From: Rhodococcus sp. SGAir0479
Lineage (GTDB): Bacteria > Actinomycetota > Actinomycetes > Mycobacteriales > Mycobacteriaceae
Length of the DNA stretch: 64,000 nt
Assembly: GCF_005484805.1 (NCBI RefSeq)
Contig: NZ_CP039432.1
Span: 372,001-436,000 of the forward strand
Direction of reading: 5' to 3'
Shown here piece by piece: positions 40,751-52,378 of the stretch; the first letter of the stretch is position 1; each line of letters opens with the position of its first letter. The notes beneath the pieces are model-generated. The model was not told where the DNA came from. It saw only the letters and a list, made by a program, of their open reading frames with translations, and made no database searches. The position numbers and the translations under genes are program-made.

Positions 40751-41761
40751 GGGTCGGGTCGACGGCGGAGTGCGGCGGGGGCGGATCCGCGCATTCGGCA
40801 GCGGCGGTGCGGGCAGCCGCCGGACCGTCCCGGAGTAGCCCTCGACACTCCCGAACCGGTCCGATTCGGCTTCCCAGGCGTCCCGGAACGCCGCGATCTC
40901 GTCGTGGTCGCGGCCCACGAAGTTCCACCACATGAGGATCTCCTCGCCGAACGGCTCGCCCCCGAGCAGCACGACGCGGGCGGGTTCGTCGGTGCGGTTG
41001 GTCAGCGTCAGCGTCGACACCCCGGTCCCGGCGTAGCCCAGGTCGGCCCGGTCCAGATCGAGGTGCTCGGCGTCGGACGCGGCCATCCGTACCGCGCCGA
41101 GATCGACCAGCACCCCGTGCTCGAACGCCGGGTCCACGGCCAGGCGCACCTCGGCCCGCGGCTCGAGCGTCAGTTCGGCGCCCAGCAGGGGAGTGAAGGT
41201 GTGGACCGGGGACGACGATCCGGCGAGCGCGCCGAGGAAGACCCGCAGCGACGCGCCGGGGAGGGTGACCACCGGCGGCACGTAGTGCTCGAAGTTGCGC
41301 GGGGTGTCGCGGGCCGCGTCCGGTAGCGCCACCCACAGCTGGACCCCGTGCAGGATCGTGGTCTCCGGCGTCGAGACCTCGGAGTGGCAGATGCCGTGGC
41401 CACCCGTCATGAGGTTGACCTCGCCGGGCCGGACGGTCGCGTGGACGCCCTTGCTGTCGCGGTGTTCGATCTCGCCGGTGAACAGCCAGCTCACCGTCTG
41501 CAGCCCGGTGTGCGGGTGCGGGGCGACGTCCATGCCGCCGGTGACCGTGACGTCGTCGGGGCCGTAGTGGTCGGCGAAGCACCACGCACCGATCAGGGAT
41601 CGCTGCCGCTGCGGCAGTGTGCGCCGCACCGGCATGGCCCGCGGCCCACCGAGCGGCACCTCGCGGGAGGTGATGGTCTCGAGGAGTGGCCGGCCCGCGA
41701 CGGGCTCGTCGGGGCCGTGCTCGCACTCGATCTCGGCGGGGTGGGCTTCGACGTTGCTCAT
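40733..41761 (-). CDS. pirin family protein
   Basis: A 342-residue bicupin. The N-terminal metal site is seen in the DVAPHPHTGLQ segment (His-x-His) with GICHSE further on; the C-terminal cupin carries LLGGEPFGEEILMWWNFVGR. Pirins can act as quercetin dioxygenases or redox regulators; activity is not predictable. ATG 41761 follows GGAAGG; ATG 41782 is in frame but lacks a site. Confidence 0.9.
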   Translation of the reverse strand: MSNVEAHPAEIECEHGPDEPVAGRPLLETITSREVPLGGPRAMPVRRTLPQRQRSLIGAWCFADHYGPDDVTVTGGMDVAPHPHTGLQTVSWLFTGEIEHRDSKGVHATVRPGEVNLMTGGHGICHSEVSTPETTILHGVQLWVALPDAARDTPRNFEHYVPPVVTLPGASLRVFLGALAGSSSPVHTFTPLLGAELTLEPRAEVRLAVDPAFEHGVLVDLGAVRMAASDAEHLDLDRADLGYAGTGVSTLTLTNRTDEPARVVLLGGEPFGEEILMWWNFVGRDHDEIAAFRDAWEAESDRFGSVEGYSGTVRRLPAPPLPNARIRPRRTPPSTRPSDAAR

Positions 41762-41956
41762 GCCTTCCAGCCTTCCATGCATGCGGGCACGGGCCGTCGT
41801 GGCTTCCCGTCCGAGAGTGACGTGACTCTCGTCCGCCTCGCCGTCGTGACCTATCCGTGACTGACCTGCGGCATTGCCGACACCGTTGTCGCAGCATATG
41901 TGCAGATCGAGACCGTTCAGTTGCCAGATCCCACACCCGCCGTTACCGTGCTGTGA

Positions 41957-44250
<2,294 letters not shown>

Positions 44251-44267
44251 CCGTCCGCCGCGTGCGT

Positions 44268-44273
44268 TAGGTT
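44268..44273 (+). promoter_or_regulatory. -10 element of ksgA
   Basis: TAGGTT, six bases before GTG 44280; gives ksgA its own leaderless transcript besides read-through from the rpfB pair. Confidence 0.5.
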
Positions 44274-44279
44274 CTTCAG

Positions 44280-45179
44280 GTGTCAGACGCCGTACCGCCC
44301 CTCGCCCAGCCTCGTGGACAGGCCGCCCTCCTGGGGCCGGCCGAGGTCCGTGCCCTCGCCGAAGAGTTCGGGGTGCGCCCCACCAAGCAGCTCGGGCAGA
44401 ACTTCGTGCACGACGCCAACACGGTGCGGCGCATCGTGACGTCGGCCGGTGTCGGTCGCGACGACACGGTCCTCGAGGTCGGCCCCGGGCTCGGCTCGCT
44501 GACGCTGGCGTTGCTCGACGTCGTCGACCGGGTCGTGGCCGTCGAGATCGATCCGCGGCTGGCCGCGCGCCTGCCCGAGACGGTCGCCGACCGGGCACCC
44601 GAGCTGGCCGACCGGCTGACGGTGGTCGGCGCCGACGCGATGCGCGTGATGCCCGGCGACGTTCCGGGGGAGCCGACCGCGCTCGTGGCGAACCTGCCGT
44701 ACAACGTGGCCGTGCCGGTGCTGCTGCACCTGTTCGCCGAGTTCCCGAGTCTGCGAACGGCGCTCGTGATGGTGCAGGCCGAGGTTGCCGACCGGCTGGC
44801 CGCGGCGCCGGGAAACAAGGTGTACGGCGTGCCGAGCGTGAAGGCGAACTTCTTCGGGACGGTCAAGCGGGCGGGCGCCGTCGGTCGGGCGGTGTTCTGG
44901 CCGGTGCCGCAGGTGGAGTCCGGGCTGGTGCGCGTCGACCGGTACACCGACGAGCCGTGGCCGATGGACGCCGAGCACCGGCGTCGGGTGTTCGCGGTCG
45001 TGGACGCCGCGTTCGCCCAGCGACGCAAGACGCTGCGGGCCGCCCTCGCCGGCTGGGCCGGTTCGCCCGTCGAGGCCGAGCGTCGGCTGGTCGCGGCCGG
45101 GATCGAGCCGTCGACGCGGGGCGAGAAACTCGACGCCGCCGCGTTCGTGCGACTGGCGGCCGTGCCGGGCTCGGAGTAG
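44280..45179 (+). CDS. ksgA: 16S rRNA dimethyladenosine transferase
   Basis: A 299-residue enzyme that dimethylates A1518 and A1519 of 16S rRNA. SAM loop EVGPGLGSL, acidic EIDPRLA, target motif NLPYNVAVP, and the C-terminal helical domain with RRKTLRAAL are present. Loss gives kasugamycin resistance. GTG 44280. In M. tuberculosis rpfB, ksgA and ispE are co-transcribed; here ispE has moved about 8 kb downstream. Confidence 0.96.
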   Translation: MSDAVPPLAQPRGQAALLGPAEVRALAEEFGVRPTKQLGQNFVHDANTVRRIVTSAGVGRDDTVLEVGPGLGSLTLALLDVVDRVVAVEIDPRLAARLPETVADRAPELADRLTVVGADAMRVMPGDVPGEPTALVANLPYNVAVPVLLHLFAEFPSLRTALVMVQAEVADRLAAAPGNKVYGVPSVKANFFGTVKRAGAVGRAVFWPVPQVESGLVRVDRYTDEPWPMDAEHRRRVFAVVDAAFAQRRKTLRAALAGWAGSPVEAERRLVAAGIEPSTRGEKLDAAAFVRLAAVPGSE

Positions 45180-45299
45180 CCGCGCCGACCGTCCGGATTG
45201 GTCTCGGTCGGGATTCTCGACCACAATGATGCTCGCGGTCGCCGCTTCGGGTGATCGTCCGGAAGCCGCTTCCGTGGGCACTATTCGAGGAAATCTGTT

Positions 45300-45938
45300 G
45301 TGAGCAAGCGCATGTGGGCATTGATGAGGCGATCGATGGGTGTGGGCGCCGTGGTCGCGGCGACGGCTCTGCTGGCCGGCTGCGGCGGCGAGTCCGTGGA
45401 AGGCGCACCCGTCGCGGCGGACGCCTCGACCACGTCCTCGGAGACGTCGTCGACCACGTCCTCGGAGAGCGCCCCCACCTCGGTGGCCGGTCAGCAGGGC
45501 TCGGACCGGGGTGGCCGGGTGGACATCGACGTCGAGATCGGTGACTGCGTGCGGCTCGGTGGCACCTCGGACGCGGCGACCATCGCCGAGGCGCTGTGTG
45601 GCAGTGCCGATTCCAACTACAAGGTGATCGCCAAGGCCGCGAAGAACGCGCAGTGCCCGTCGGACGCCGACCAGGTGTACTACGAGACGGCCTGGGGCAA
45701 CGAGCGCGGCGCGTTGTGTCTCGACGTGGACTGGGTCGTCGGCGGGTGCATGAGCATCCCGGACGACAGCGAGGACGAGCCGCAGCGCGTGGACTGCAAC
45801 GACCGGGACGCTTCCGGGATCGAACGTGTCGTGGAGATCCTCGAGGGCGTCGCGGACTACGAGCAGTGCTCCGAGGGCGGCTTCGTCCACGACGAGCGCG
45901 AATTCACGGTGTGCACGGAAACGGTGCGCCCGCTGTAG
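45300..45938 (+). CDS. LppU-like septum-site lipoprotein
   Basis: A 212-residue lipoprotein with lipobox LLAGC (Cys28), a Ser/Thr-rich linker (about 40-62) and a folded domain with an acidic DVEIGDCVRLGG start and eight further conserved cysteines, as in the mycobacterial LppU group (Rv2784c). The linker is a likely Pmt O-mannosylation target. GTG 45300. Role unknown; begins the accessory block after ksgA. Confidence 0.72.
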   Translation: MSKRMWALMRRSMGVGAVVAATALLAGCGGESVEGAPVAADASTTSSETSSTTSSESAPTSVAGQQGSDRGGRVDIDVEIGDCVRLGGTSDAATIAEALCGSADSNYKVIAKAAKNAQCPSDADQVYYETAWGNERGALCLDVDWVVGGCMSIPDDSEDEPQRVDCNDRDASGIERVVEILEGVADYEQCSEGGFVHDEREFTVCTETVRPL

Positions 45939-45964
45939 TCGGACGCAACGGATTTCGCGTCGAG

Positions 45965-46000
45965 CGGCCCGCGGGGAGCACCCCGCGGGCCGTCCCCTTT
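45965..46000 (+). terminator. terminator after the LppU-like gene
   Basis: 12-bp arms (45965-45976 and 45981-45992) around the loop AGCA, followed by the T-containing tail TCCCCTTT. Confidence 0.82.
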
Positions 46001-46044
46001 CCCGCTCAATGAGACCGGGCGTTCCACGCATAACGCCGCGGCCC

Positions 46045-46071
46045 TACCCTCACGCCAACCTGTGTCACAGG
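46045..46071 (+). promoter_or_regulatory. promoter and palindrome of the peptide-binding lipoprotein gene
   Basis: TACCCT (46045-46050) as -10 is followed by the perfect 13-bp palindrome CCTGTGTCACAGG (46059-46071), which would lie on the transcription start; a half-site repeat TCACAGG follows. Candidate repressor operator. Confidence 0.45.
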
Positions 46072-46099
46072 TCACAGGCATTTCGGCGTGGGAGGGTGT

Positions 46100-47701
46100 G
46101 TGGGCAGCAGATCGGTATTCGGCAAGGGGCTCGTCGCGGCGGTGGTCGCGAGTGCGCTGGTCCTGGCGGGCTGTGCGAACTCGGACGGCGGTGGCGGCGA
46201 CTCCGGCGAGACCCGCACCCCGCCGGCGGTCGGACTCGTGGGCGATCAGGACGGCACGCCCAGTCCGGTCCCGCAGTTGACGTTCAGTGTGCAGGCGCTC
46301 GCGGCCACTCTCGATCCGGCGAAGACCGCGGCTCGCGGCGGCAGCGGCGGTGACGAGTTGGCGGCCGTCTACGACGTCCTGCTGAGGTACGACGACAAGT
46401 CCGGGGAGTTCGAGCCGCGGCTGGCGCAGTCGTTGTCGGCCGACGGCAGCGCGATGGTGTGGACGCTGAAACTGCGTCCCGGTGTCACGTTCAGCGACGG
46501 CACGCCCCTCGACGCGAACGCGGTGGTGGCGAGCATCAACCGCTACAACACCAACCGGGGCAACGGCGCCGCGGTGTGGGTCGACGCCGTCGAGTCCAGC
46601 ACCGCGGTCGACCCGCAGACCGTCGAGTTCCGCCTGCGCAAGCAGTGGCCGACGTTCCCGTCGATGCTCGCGCTGGGCCACGGCATGATCGTCGCCCCCG
46701 GTGCGGGGGATGGTGAGGCGTTCAAGCCGATCGGTGCCGGCCCGTTCGTACTCGAGCGGTACGCGCCCAACGAGGAGCGGGTGCTCACCGCGCGTGCGGA
46801 CTACTGGAACGGCAAGCCCGAGGCGGAGCGGATCCGGTTCATCGCGCTGAGCGGCTCCCGCGAGAACCTCGAGTCGCTCAACACCAAGGGCATCGACATC
46901 GCGTTCATGCGCGGCAACCCGCAGGCGATCTACGACGCCGTCGACGCCGACTACCCGGGCTCGTTCAGCATCCTCAACAGCGGCGGCGCCGAGTTGGTGA
47001 ACAACCGCGAGGGCCGCCCGGGCGCGGACGTGCGGGTCCGCAAGGCGATCGCGCTCGCGATCGATCCCGAGCTGGTGGGCCAGCGCGGCGACGACGGACT
47101 GGGGCTGCCGGGCAAGGCGATGTTCGACGAGCGGTCCCGCTGGGCCGGCGACACCGCGGGCCTGCCCTACGATCCGGACGCCGCCCGCAAGCTGCTCGAC
47201 GAGGCGAAGGCCGACGGCTACGACGGCACGCTGAACTACATCGTGCTGCAGGAGCCCACGGAGGCGGCGATCGGCCTGGCGGTGCAGTCCCTGCTGCAGG
47301 CGGTGGGCTTCACGGTGAACATCACCAACGCCAACAACGCCGGTGACATCGTCAAGCAGGTGTACGTCCAGCACGACTACGACATGGCGCACGCCGGCAT
47401 CGGGCTGTACGAGGCGATTCCGTTCCTGGGTCTGCAGACCACGCTGTCGGGCACGTCCACGTCCAACTTCGCCGGGTACTCGAATCCGCAGATGGACGCG
47501 TTGCTCGGCAAGCTGCAGGCCGCCGATGGTGACGACCAGATCCGCGGCGTGATCTCCGAGATCCAGACGCTGTGGAACGAGACCGTCCCCAGTGTGCCGG
47601 TCAGCTCGGTGATGATCTACGTCGCCTGGCAGCAGAACGTCCGGGGCGTCGTACCCACCGCGACGGGAATCATGCTGCTGGACAAGGCGGGTCGCATCTG
47701 A
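46100..47701 (+). CDS. family 5 (peptide/nickel type) substrate-binding lipoprotein, orphan
   Basis: A 533-residue lipoprotein with lipobox VLAGC (Cys25) and a two-lobe SBP_bac_5 domain (about 60-533) typical of oligopeptide (OppA/DppA) binders. No permease or ATPase gene is adjacent: a terminator precedes it and a bidirectional terminator follows. It therefore shares a transporter encoded elsewhere or acts alone. GTG 46100 follows GGAGGG; GTG 46088 is in frame but has no site. Confidence 0.88.
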   Translation: MGSRSVFGKGLVAAVVASALVLAGCANSDGGGGDSGETRTPPAVGLVGDQDGTPSPVPQLTFSVQALAATLDPAKTAARGGSGGDELAAVYDVLLRYDDKSGEFEPRLAQSLSADGSAMVWTLKLRPGVTFSDGTPLDANAVVASINRYNTNRGNGAAVWVDAVESSTAVDPQTVEFRLRKQWPTFPSMLALGHGMIVAPGAGDGEAFKPIGAGPFVLERYAPNEERVLTARADYWNGKPEAERIRFIALSGSRENLESLNTKGIDIAFMRGNPQAIYDAVDADYPGSFSILNSGGAELVNNREGRPGADVRVRKAIALAIDPELVGQRGDDGLGLPGKAMFDERSRWAGDTAGLPYDPDAARKLLDEAKADGYDGTLNYIVLQEPTEAAIGLAVQSLLQAVGFTVNITNANNAGDIVKQVYVQHDYDMAHAGIGLYEAIPFLGLQTTLSGTSTSNFAGYSNPQMDALLGKLQAADGDDQIRGVISEIQTLWNETVPSVPVSSVMIYVAWQQNVRGVVPTATGIMLLDKAGRI

Positions 47702-47726
47702 CCGCCGACGACACGGTGACACGTGA

Positions 47727-47762
47727 CGAGGGCCCGGCGGCCGTGTGGTCGCCGGGCCCTCG
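47727..47762. terminator. bidirectional terminator between peptide-binding and copper genes
   Basis: Perfect 13-bp arms (47727-47739 and 47750-47762), 10-nt loop, between two convergent genes whose stops are 71 bp apart. Confidence 0.82.
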
Positions 47763-47771
47763 GGCGTCGAC

Positions 47772-50033
47772 TCACGCCGACGGGCGGAACCGCCGCAGCC
47801 GCAGGCTGTTGCTGACGACGAACACGCTCGAGAACGCCATCGCCGCACCGGCCAGCATGGGGTTCAGCAGCCCCGCCGCGGCCAACGGAATCGCGGCCGC
47901 GTTGTAGGCGAACGCCCAGAACAGGTTGCCCTTGATGGTGCGCAGGGTCTTGCGGGACAACTCGATCGCGTCGGCGGCCGAGCGTAGATCGCCGCGGACC
48001 AGCGTGATGTCGGCGGCCTCGATCGCGACGTCGGTGCCGGTGCCCATCGCCAGGCCCAGATCGGCCTGGGCCAGCGCGGCCGCGTCGTTGACGCCGTCAC
48101 CGACCATCGCGACGACCTTGCCGCGCGACTGCAGGTCCTTGATCGCCTCCACCTTGTCGCCGGGAAGCACCTCGGCGATCACGGTGTCGATGCCGACCTG
48201 CGCCGCGACGGTGCGGGCCACGGTCTCGTTGTCGCCGGTCAGCAGCACCGGGGTGAGCCCGAGCGCCTGGAAGCGGCGCACGGCGTCGGCGCTGGTGTCC
48301 TTGACCGCGTCGGCCACCACGAACACCGCCCGCGCCTGCCCGTCCCAGCCGGCCGCGATCGCGGTACGGCCCAGCTTCTCGGCTTCCTGCTTCGCCCGGG
48401 CGAGCTCGTCGGGCAGGCGCAGCGACCAGTCCGCGAGCAGGCTCTCGCGCCCGGCGACCACCGCGTGGCCGTCGACGACGCCCTGGACGCCCTTGCCCTC
48501 GACGTTCACGAAATCCGCAACCGCGGGCAGGCTCCCGACGCGGTCCGCGGCGCCGGCGGCGACGGCCTGCGCGATCGGATGCTCGGACGCGTTCTCGAGC
48601 GCGCCCACCAGGCGCAGCGCCTCGTCGCGGTCGACGTTCTCGGCGGTGACGAGGTCGACCAGCGTCATCCGGCCGGTGGTGACGGTGCCGGTCTTGTCGA
48701 GCACGATGGTGTCGACGCCGCGGGTCGTCTCGAGCACTTCCGGTCCCTTGATCAGCACACCCAGCTGGGCGCCGCGGCCGGTGCCGACCAGCAGCGCCGT
48801 CGGAGTGGCCAGGCCCAGCGCGCACGGGCACGCGATGATCAGCACCGCGACGGCGGCGGTGAACGCCACCTGCAGGGGGTTGCCGGTTCCGATCCAGTAA
48901 CCCAGTGCGGCCACCGCGATCGCGATCGCGATCGGGACGAAGACACCGGCGATGCGGTCGGCGAGGCGCTGGACCTCCGCCTTGCCGTTCTGGGCGTCCT
49001 CGACCAGGGCGGCCATCTGGGCGAGCTGGGTGTCGCTACCGACCCTCCGGGCCCGCACGACGAGGCGGCCACCGGCGTTGACGGTGGCGCCGACGACGTC
49101 GTCGCCCACTCCCACCTCGACGGGTACCGATTCGCCGGTGAGCATGCTCATGTCCACGGCCGAGCTGCCCTCGACGACGACGCCGTCGGTGGCGACCTTC
49201 TCCCCGGGGCGGACGACGAACAGGTCGTCGACCCGCAACCGGTCTGCCGGGATGCGGGATTCGACGCCGTCGCGCAGGACCGAGACTTCCTTGGCCCCGA
49301 GTTCGAGGAGCGCGCGCAGCGCCGCACCGGCGGTTCGCTTCGACTTGGCCTCGAAGTACCGGCCGGCCAGCACGAACGTGATGACGCCGGCCGCGACTTC
49401 GAGATAGATGTTGGCGGCGCCGTCCATCCGGTTGATCGTCAGCTCGAACGCGTGCGTCATCCCGGGCTCGCCGGCACTGCCGAAGAACAGCGCGTACAGC
49501 GACCACGCGAACGCCGCCGACGTACCGAGCGAGATCAGCGTGTCCATCGTCGCGGTGCCGTGCCGCAGGTTGGTCCACGCTGCGCGGTGGAACGGCAGGC
49601 CGGCCCACACGATGACCGGGGCGGCCAGCGTGAGCGAAAGCCACTGCCAGTTGGTGAACTGCAGGGCCGGAATCATCGCCATCGCGATCACCGGGATCGA
49701 CAGCACCGCCGACACGATCAGCCGGGTGCGCAGGGCCGCCAGTTCGCGGTCCCGCGGATCCTCGGCGGCGGTGTCGGCGCCGCCGGCGGACGGGGGTGTG
49801 GGCAGGGTCGCGGTGTAGCCGGCGTTCTCGACGGCCGCGACCAGGTCGTCGGTGCTGACCGTGTCGTCGAAGGCAACCTTCGCCTTCTCGGTCGCGTAGT
49901 TGACGGTGGCCGTGACTCCGTCGATCTTGTTGAGTTTCTTCTCCACCCGCGCGGCGCACGAGGCGCACGTCATTCCGCCGATCGCGAGTTCGATGGTGTC
50001 GCTACGGCCGGTGGTGAGATCGGCGGCAGTCAT
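47772..50033 (-). CDS. copA: copper-exporting P1B-type ATPase
   Basis: A 753-residue heavy-metal ATPase: N-terminal HMA domain with GMTCASC (Cys23, Cys26), eight membrane helices, the transport motif CPC (402-404), phosphorylation site Asp446 in DKTGT, HP in SEHPIAQ, and [13 protein letters not shown] with the flanking sequences indicates Cu(I) efflux, as in CtpV/CopA. ATG 50033 overlaps the preceding stop (TGATG). Last gene of the operon copZ-secreted protein-copA. Confidence 0.94.
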   Translation of the reverse strand: MTAADLTTGRSDTIELAIGGMTCASCAARVEKKLNKIDGVTATVNYATEKAKVAFDDTVSTDDLVAAVENAGYTATLPTPPSAGGADTAAEDPRDRELAALRTRLIVSAVLSIPVIAMAMIPALQFTNWQWLSLTLAAPVIVWAGLPFHRAAWTNLRHGTATMDTLISLGTSAAFAWSLYALFFGSAGEPGMTHAFELTINRMDGAANIYLEVAAGVITFVLAGRYFEAKSKRTAGAALRALLELGAKEVSVLRDGVESRIPADRLRVDDLFVVRPGEKVATDGVVVEGSSAVDMSMLTGESVPVEVGVGDDVVGATVNAGGRLVVRARRVGSDTQLAQMAALVEDAQNGKAEVQRLADRIAGVFVPIAIAIAVAALGYWIGTGNPLQVAFTAAVAVLIIACPCALGLATPTALLVGTGRGAQLGVLIKGPEVLETTRGVDTIVLDKTGTVTTGRMTLVDLVTAENVDRDEALRLVGALENASEHPIAQAVAAGAADRVGSLPAVADFVNVEGKGVQGVVDGHAVVAGRESLLADWSLRLPDELARAKQEAEKLGRTAIAAGWDGQARAVFVVADAVKDTSADAVRRFQALGLTPVLLTGDNETVARTVAAQVGIDTVIAEVLPGDKVEAIKDLQSRGKVVAMVGDGVNDAAALAQADLGLAMGTGTDVAIEAADITLVRGDLRSAADAIELSRKTLRTIKGNLFWAFAYNAAAIPLAAAGLLNPMLAGAAMAFSSVFVVSNSLRLRRFRPSA

Positions 50034-50992
50034 CAGTGTCCTCCTTCGTGACCGTCGTGGGCGGGGGCGGACCCGGGCGCAGGCGCGTCTTCCGGGCCCA
50101 CCGGCACGGTGAACTCCGCGGTGCGGACGGTTCCCTCGTGCCGGAAATCGAGGAACAGCCGGTACGTGCCGCCGCTCGGCGCCTGGGCGTGGAACGAGAT
50201 GTCGGGGCCGGGCGTGGTGACGCCGTCGCCCGGGGCACCCTCGGGGTGGACGTGCAGGTAGGCCAGGTCGCCGGTGCGCAGCGCCACCAGATGACCGTAC
50301 GCCCCCAGGTAGGGGTCCAGATCGGTGACGGGGACGCCGTCGCGGGACACCCGCAGTGTCAGCGGGCCACCGGTGGTGGTGAGGTCGCCGGTCAGGGTGA
50401 CGGTGTAGCCGTCCACCGTGGTGGTGCGCGACGGCGGCGGCAATGGAGCCGGCTGCAGGTCGCCGGCGACGTCGACGTTCCGGCCGAGGGTGAGTTGCCC
50501 GGGCGCGCCGGACGCCTGGAAGTCGGCGAAGACGCGGTAGGTGCCACCGGTGGGCCAGATCCAGTCGATGGACCACCGGCCGTCGGAGCCGAGCGTGGGG
50601 TGCACGTGCCGGAATTCGCTGGTGTCGGAGCGGACGACGATCAGGTGCAGTTGCTTCTCGTGCAACTCGTCGTATGCGCGGACCGGATCGCCGGAGGCGT
50701 CCCGGATGCTGAAGCTCAGCCGGCCGGATTCCCCGGCGCGTGCCGGTGCGCTGATTTCGCCGAGGGTGTAGCCGTCCTGTGCGACCTGCAGCCCCGCGGG
50801 TACGGACCCTGCTACGGACCCTGCCCCGGGCTGCGCGGAGGACCCCGCGGAGGGGTCCGCGGTCGCGTGGCTGTCGGTGTGTGTGCTCGTCATGTCGATC
50901 GGACTTCCCGTGACGGCGCCCACGCCGAGGGCGGCGGCGAAGACGACCGCGAGCCCCCCGGTGTAGGCGATGAGCGTGGTGGACGTGCGCAT
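50033..50992 (-). CDS. exported protein of the copper operon
   Basis: A 319-residue exported protein with one N-terminal membrane helix (about 6-27), a Ser/Ala/Gly-rich linker, then two related beta-rich repeats; each repeat has a YRVF/YRLF strand and a nearby HVHP motif (FRHVHP and YLHVHP). The C-terminus is His-rich (DGHEGGH). The repeated HVHP and tail histidines could bind copper at the cell surface. ATG 50992 is 8 bp after copZ. Such proteins accompany copZ-copA in actinobacteria but their role is not established. Confidence 0.75.
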   Translation of the reverse strand: MRTSTTLIAYTGGLAVVFAAALGVGAVTGSPIDMTSTHTDSHATADPSAGSSAQPGAGSVAGSVPAGLQVAQDGYTLGEISAPARAGESGRLSFSIRDASGDPVRAYDELHEKQLHLIVVRSDTSEFRHVHPTLGSDGRWSIDWIWPTGGTYRVFADFQASGAPGQLTLGRNVDVAGDLQPAPLPPPSRTTTVDGYTVTLTGDLTTTGGPLTLRVSRDGVPVTDLDPYLGAYGHLVALRTGDLAYLHVHPEGAPGDGVTTPGPDISFHAQAPSGGTYRLFLDFRHEGTVRTAEFTVPVGPEDAPAPGSAPAHDGHEGGH

Positions 50993-51000
50993 CGGATTCC

Positions 51001-51210
51001 TCAGATCGGCTGTGCCGTGTAGCCCGCTTCCTCGACGGCCGCGGTGACCGCGGACTCGGGGAGCGGGGTGGCGGACGTGACGGTGAGGCGGCCCGACTGC
51101 AGGTCCACGGCCACATCGGAGACACCGTCGATGGCGCCGACCTCTTCCTTGACCGAGGCGACGCAGTGCCCGCAGGTCATTCCGGTGACGGTGTATTCGG
51201 CGGTGCTCAT
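51001..51210 (-). CDS. copZ: copper chaperone CopZ (HMA domain)
   Basis: A 69-residue ferredoxin-like HMA protein with GMTCGHC (Cys13, Cys16), carrying Cu(I) to the ATPase encoded in the same operon. ATG 51210 follows the GGGAGG site. First gene of the operon, downstream of two copper-type operators. Confidence 0.94.
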   Translation of the reverse strand: MSTAEYTVTGMTCGHCVASVKEEVGAIDGVSDVAVDLQSGRLTVTSATPLPESAVTAAVEEAGYTAQPI

Positions 51211-51231
51211 GTCTGCCTCCCAGTGTAGTTA

Positions 51232-51254
51232 CCAGTACCCCGTGTGGGTACTGG
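51232..51254 (-). promoter_or_regulatory. 23-bp palindrome upstream of copZ
   Basis: CCAGTACCC and GGGTACTGG, perfect 9-bp arms, frame five bases. 22 bp before the copZ start, at the place of an operator over the transcription start. Confidence 0.65.
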
Positions 51255-51270
51255 CTCAACACTTCGAAAG

Positions 51271-51287
51271 GTACCCCTGGGGGGTAT
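51271..51287 (-). promoter_or_regulatory. CsoR-like copper operator
   Basis: GTACCCCTGGGGGGTAT: TACCCC and GGGGTA arms around three bases, closely resembling the Bacillus CsoR site (TACCC...GGGGTA). Predicts Cu-dependent derepression of copZ-copA. No csoR gene lies in this window. Confidence 0.65.
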
Positions 51288-51548
51288 GTGTTGGCAAGCG
51301 GTCGCGTGAGACGTGCACCACTCCCCGCGGGTGTGACGAGGGTCCTGGGGCGCTTCGCGCTCACATGTGGTTGACTGGGTCTCGGTCGTAGTTTTTGTGT
51401 TTGTGTTAGTCCACGCTCGCAAATCCTTAAGTTGCGGGCGGATGGATTCTCTCCTCGGGAATCGAAGAAGCCGCCGTGTGACATCGGCCCGGGAACCCCT
51501 GACCTGGAGTTTCCCGAGTTTTGCACTTCGTAAGAGAGAGAAAGAAAC

Positions 51549-51752
51549 ATGGCAGAAGGCACCGTGAAGTGGTTCAACGCTGAAAAGGGCTTCGGCTTCA
51601 TCGCGCCCGACGACGGCAGCGCCGACGTCTTCGTCCACTACTCGGCCATCCAGACCAACGGCTTCCGCACCCTCGAGGAGAACCAGCGCGTTCGCTTCGA
51701 GATCGGCCAGGGCAACAAGGGCCCGCAGGCCACGGACGTCACCGCCATCTGA
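51549..51752 (+). CDS. cspA: cold-shock protein (CspA family)
   Basis: A 67-residue OB-fold RNA chaperone with RNP1 KGFGFIAP and RNP2 VFVHYSAI. Binds single-stranded RNA and melts secondary structure. A long T-rich leader precedes it, and a strong terminator follows, so it is a single-gene transcript probably controlled at the mRNA level. Confidence 0.95.
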   Translation: MAEGTVKWFNAEKGFGFIAPDDGSADVFVHYSAIQTNGFRTLEENQRVRFEIGQGNKGPQATDVTAI

Positions 51753-51771
51753 CATCCGCTGACGTGATGTG

Positions 51772-51805
51772 AACGGGGCCCCGCTCGACAGAGCGGGGCC
51801 CCGTT
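51772..51805 (+). terminator. cspA terminator
   Basis: 15-bp perfect stem (51772-51786 with 51791-51805) around GACA, ending in TTT; a strong intrinsic terminator 20 bp after the cspA stop. Confidence 0.9.
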
Positions 51806-51898
51806 TCGCGTATCCGGCCCGGCTCGCCGTCGATTCGTCTTTCCGCCTGCGCTTCTCGGCGTTAGGGTTCGGCAACACTCGACGACAGGGAGGCCCAG

Positions 51899-52378
51899 GT
51901 GACACCTCAGGACGTCCGCGCACTCGGTGACCGAGCGGAGATCGGCGACGTGCTGCTCCGCTACTTCCGGGGCGTCGACCGACGCGACTGGGACCTGGTG
52001 CGCGGATGCTTCTTCGAGGACGCGCACAACGACTACGCGCCGTTCTACCAGGGTGGGCTGGACGAGTTCATGCAGTTCCTCGCCGACCCGGGCGGGTTCG
52101 GCCTGTTCGACCGCACCTTCCACTTCGCGGGCAACCAATTGATCGAACTGGACGGCGACACCGCCGAGGCGGAGACGTACGCGATGGCGCAGCACACCAG
52201 CGCGGCCGACGCCGGCAACCCGACCCGCAACTTCCTGGTCGTCTGGCTGCGGTATCTCGACCGTTTCGAGCGTCGTGACGGCCGGTGGGCCATCGCGGAC
52301 CGGCGGATCGAGGTCGACTGGATCCGCAACGACACCGGCGGCGGCTGGATGCCGGTGCCGGGTCAGGCGTCGCCGTAA
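51899..52378 (+). CDS. SnoaL-like (NTF2 fold) protein
   Basis: A 159-residue cone-shaped alpha+beta protein: N-terminal helices with YFRGVDRRDWDLVRGCF, then four strands with HFAGNQLIELDGDTAEAET. SnoaL_4 members include bile-acid dehydratase-like and dioxygenase small subunit-like proteins. No catalytic residues are certain. GTG 51899 follows GGGAGG. Its end overlaps the convergent WYL gene by 16 bp. Confidence 0.8.
   Translation: MTPQDVRALGDRAEIGDVLLRYFRGVDRRDWDLVRGCFFEDAHNDYAPFYQGGLDEFMQFLADPGGFGLFDRTFHFAGNQLIELDGDTAEAETYAMAQHTSAADAGNPTRNFLVVWLRYLDRFERRDGRWAIADRRIEVDWIRNDTGGGWMPVPGQASP

Larger units (their letters stand above)
51211..51548. promoter_or_regulatory. divergent copZ/csp intergenic region
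   Basis: 338 bp without a gene. The copZ-side 80 bp hold the two copper operators. The csp side has TTGACT (51371-51376) as a possible -35 and a T-rich tract (51390-51410), then about 120 nt of untranslated leader before the cold-shock gene, a length usual for temperature-sensing csp mRNAs. No coding sequence was supported. Confidence 0.45.
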
